A program made the position numbers and the translations under genes. A DNA stretch of 7,920 bases from Pseudomonadota bacterium (GTDB taxonomy: Bacteria > Pseudomonadota > Alphaproteobacteria > Acetobacterales > Acetobacteraceae), in contig JAFADX010000258.1 in assembly GCA_023424475.1 (NCBI GenBank), forward strand, positions 1 through 7,920. The letters are read 5' to 3'. Positions 6,587 through 7,920 of this stretch are shown piece by piece. The number at the start of each line of letters is the position of its first letter. Within the stretch, counting starts at the first letter, position 1. The notes under the pieces are model-generated. The model was not told the DNA's origin. It saw only the letters and a list, made by a program, of their open reading frames with translations, and did no database searches.

Positions 6587-7121
6587 GTCCCGCTTCGTCC
6601 GGCGCATCCCCGATGGTGACGACCGCGAACGCCTCATGTGCCCCGACTGCGGCCATGTCGCCTACGAGAACCCGAAGGTGGTGGTCGGCTCGATCGTCGC
6701 CGAGGGCGACACCGTCCTGCTCTGCCGCCGCGCCATCGAACCGCGCCTCGGCTACTGGACCATCCCGGCCGGCTACATGGAGATGGGCGAGACGGTCGAG
6801 GAGGGCGCCCGCCGCGAGGCCTGGGAGGAAGCCCGCGCCCGCATCGCGATCGAGGGCGTTCTGGCGGTCTTTTCCATCGCCCGGCTCGGCCAGGTGCAGG
6901 TGATCTTCCGCGCGCGGCTCGCGGAACCCGGCTTCGAGGCCGGCCCCGAGAGCCTGGAGGTGCGCCGCTTCGCCTGGGGCGAGATCCCGTGGGACGACAT
7001 CGCCTTCCCCTCGGTCCGCTGGGCGCTCAAAGCCTGGCGCGAGGGCTCCGCGGGCGGCGTCGCGATGAACCCCGCCGAGGATCCGCGCGGCGTCCGCCCC
7101 CTGCCGGGCCCCGGCACGTGA
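6585..7121 (+). CDS. Nudix (NUDIX) hydrolase with partial zinc-ribbon N-terminus
   Basis: This 178-residue protein belongs to the Nudix superfamily, which hydrolyses nucleoside diphosphates linked to other moieties. The N-terminus (RRIPDGDDRERLMCPDCGHVAYENPK, residues 6-31) resembles the zinc-ribbon Nudix group, but only one CxxC (Cys19, Cys22) is present, so a full zinc site is unlikely within one chain. LLCRRAIEPRLGYWTIPAGY precedes the Nudix box at residues 63-85 (Gly63, Glu69, Arg77-Glu78, Glu81-Glu82). The catalytic REAWEE metal-binding core is intact, but the following conserved Gly is Arg84. The substrate cannot be predicted. No clear Shine-Dalgarno precedes the ATG; the family-like N-terminus supports the start. 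Its stop overlaps the next gene's GTG. Confidence 0.9.
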   Translation: MSRFVRRIPDGDDRERLMCPDCGHVAYENPKVVVGSIVAEGDTVLLCRRAIEPRLGYWTIPAGYMEMGETVEEGARREAWEEARARIAIEGVLAVFSIARLGQVQVIFRARLAEPGFEAGPESLEVRRFAWGEIPWDDIAFPSVRWALKAWREGSAGGVAMNPAEDPRGVRPLPGPGT

Positions 7122-7492
7122 CGCGCAGGCGCATCCTGGCCGGCGCGCTGGCCCTGCTGCCGGTGGCGGCCTTCGGCGAGGCGAGGACCACGGGGACGAG
7201 GAGGCGCCCTGCGCGCAGCGCGCGGCGCCAGCCCCAGGCCATGGCGCCGCCGCCGCCGGCACCGCCGCCGATCCCGCGGGACGACCCCGCCCCGGTGCCG
7301 AACCGCGACCTGGAAGCACCGCGCGATTCCACCGCCAATGCCGGCGAACCCCGGTTCGGGCCCGTCCTGATCGACCCGCACACGCCGCGCGTCGGCGCGA
7401 CCTCCGACCCGCATTCGCCCCAGGCGCGCGAGGACCGCTTCCTGCGCCAGCCCGGGGCCGGTGGCCGGCTGACGGTGCCCTTTTCCTACTGA
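7118..7492 (+). CDS. Exported proline-rich hypothetical protein, translationally coupled to the Nudix gene
   Basis: This 124-residue ORF begins with GTG overlapping the Nudix stop codon (GTGA at 7118-7121), a classic coupling arrangement. The N-terminus VTRRRILAGALALLPVAAFGEA is an Arg-rich then hydrophobic signal peptide; the RRR could be a Tat-type motif, though Sec is as likely. The mature part has an Arg-rich stretch, a Pro-rich segment (APPPPAPPPIPRDD, about residues 43-56) and the conserved-looking end RLTVPFSY. It has no cysteines and no recognisable domain. It is probably periplasmic or envelope-associated and mostly disordered. I recall similar proline-rich exported proteins with an aromatic C-terminus in related bacteria, but cannot confirm. 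Third-position G/C bias supports it as coding. Confidence 0.65.
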   Translation: MTRRRILAGALALLPVAAFGEARTTGTRRRPARSARRQPQAMAPPPPAPPPIPRDDPAPVPNRDLEAPRDSTANAGEPRFGPVLIDPHTPRVGATSDPHSPQAREDRFLRQPGAGGRLTVPFSY

Positions 7493-7520
7493 TGCGGTCG
7501 GCGCGGCGCGCCGGCCGCAT
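7492..7520. terminator. 13-bp convergent terminator hairpin
   Basis: ATGCGGTCGGCGC (7492-7504), loop GGC, GCGCCGGCCGCAT (7508-7520) make a 13-bp stem with a single T-G wobble. It begins on the last base of the exported-protein stop codon and lies between it and the converging TPR gene (end at 7594), so it should serve both directions. No T-run is present. Confidence 0.65.
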
Positions 7521-7593
7521 CGCGCGCAGGGCTGGCGTGGCGGCTGCGCGCAAAGCCGAGGGAAGACGGGCGGCGGCCACCGCCGGACATGGG

Positions 7594-7920
7594 TCAGGGC
7601 TCGCTGCCGCCGCCCGTATGAGGCGGCCGGCGCAGCACACGGGCGACGAGGCCGCGGACGCGGCCGACCAGCCCGCGCCGTCGCAGGTCCTCGCGCAGTT
7701 GTGCCGCCAGGGCGGCGTCGCCCGGCACCGCGGTCAGGCCGCGCCGCAGCGCGCCGATCGCCTCCGTCCGCCGCCCCTGGGCCCTCAGCGCGGCCGCGAG
7801 CCCCGCATAGGCTTCCGGCCGGGCCGGGCCGAGGCGCTGGAGACGGCGGTAGAGCCGCTCCGCGGCCGGGGCATCGCCGGCCTCCATCACCAGGCGCGCG
7901 AGCCAGGCCAGCGACTCCGC
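7594..7920 (-). CDS. TPR-repeat protein, C-terminal part, runs off the right edge
   Basis: The minus frame is open from the right edge to a TGA at 7594-7596, giving 108 residues. It reads AESLAWLARLVMEAGDAPAA then ERLYRRLQRLGP. The next repeat starts ARPEAYAGLAAALRAQGRRT, followed by EAIGALRRGLTAVPGDAA. These are two tetratricopeptide-like helical hairpins of about 34 residues with the usual small, aromatic and Pro positions. A basic tail follows (REDLRRRGLVGRVRGLVARVLRRPP). TPR domains mediate protein-protein contacts; the partner and full function cannot be told from this fragment. A GTG/ATG pair near 7890 is inside the repeat and is probably not the start, because the repeat pattern continues past it to the edge. 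Confidence 0.75.
   Translation of the reverse strand, partial: AESLAWLARLVMEAGDAPAAERLYRRLQRLGPARPEAYAGLAAALRAQGRRTEAIGALRRGLTAVPGDAALAAQLREDLRRRGLVGRVRGLVARVLRRPPHTGGGSEP

Noticed and set aside
5909..6619. Plus-strand open frame of 236 residues opposite the minus-strand hypothetical gene
   Set aside because: Its product is Arg/Asp/Gln-rich low-complexity text typical of an antisense shadow, whereas the minus frame shows hydrophobic strands, helices and better codon bias.
7594..7890. Start of the TPR protein at the GTG/ATG near 7890
   Set aside because: The TPR helix pattern continues in frame to the window edge, so the gene is more likely truncated by the window than started here.

Overview
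The window is very GC-rich (roughly 70% or more). Its genes strongly prefer G or C at third codon positions and sit close together on both strands. Protein styles and gene types suggest a high-GC alphaproteobacterium, most likely Acetobacteraceae (Roseomonas-like). That placement is inferred from codon bias and remembered family resemblance, not from a marker gene. I found no RNA genes, CRISPR arrays, insertion sequences or prophage genes, so this reads as ordinary chromosome.

Left part (1-865): two minus-strand genes. One is a partial gene running off the left edge, apparently with an ATT start behind a good Shine-Dalgarno. The other is a small four-helix membrane protein (239-670). A 195-bp divergent intergenic region follows, carrying a perfect 14-bp tandem duplication.

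Middle left (866-3774), plus strand: a thiamine-diphosphate enzyme of the acetolactate synthase/benzoylformate decarboxylase superfamily, an SDR-family protein whose catalytic Tyr/Lys motif is disrupted, and a small DUF1330 protein. A 228-bp spacer with two strong perfect hairpins separates the first two. This could be a small catabolic cluster, but the substrate cannot be read from the sequence.

Middle right (3775-5482): a convergent hairpin, a secreted six-cysteine protein (DUF6636-like, minus strand), and phosphoglycerate kinase (pgk) divergent from it with only 30 bp between start codons. A strong hairpin follows pgk.

Right part (5483-7920): a short conserved-looking ORF, then a minus-strand hypothetical gene whose coding signal ends where a stop codon appears to have been lost by one base. 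Next come a Nudix hydrolase whose start codon shares a CATG with the previous gene's start, a coupled (GTGA overlap) proline-rich exported protein, a 13-bp convergent hairpin, and the C-terminal part of a TPR protein leaving the right edge.

No new multi-gene system stands out. The most useful leads are the lost stop codon, the possible ATT start, the SDR protein with a degenerate active site beside an unassigned ThDP enzyme, and the tandem repeat in the divergent regulatory region.
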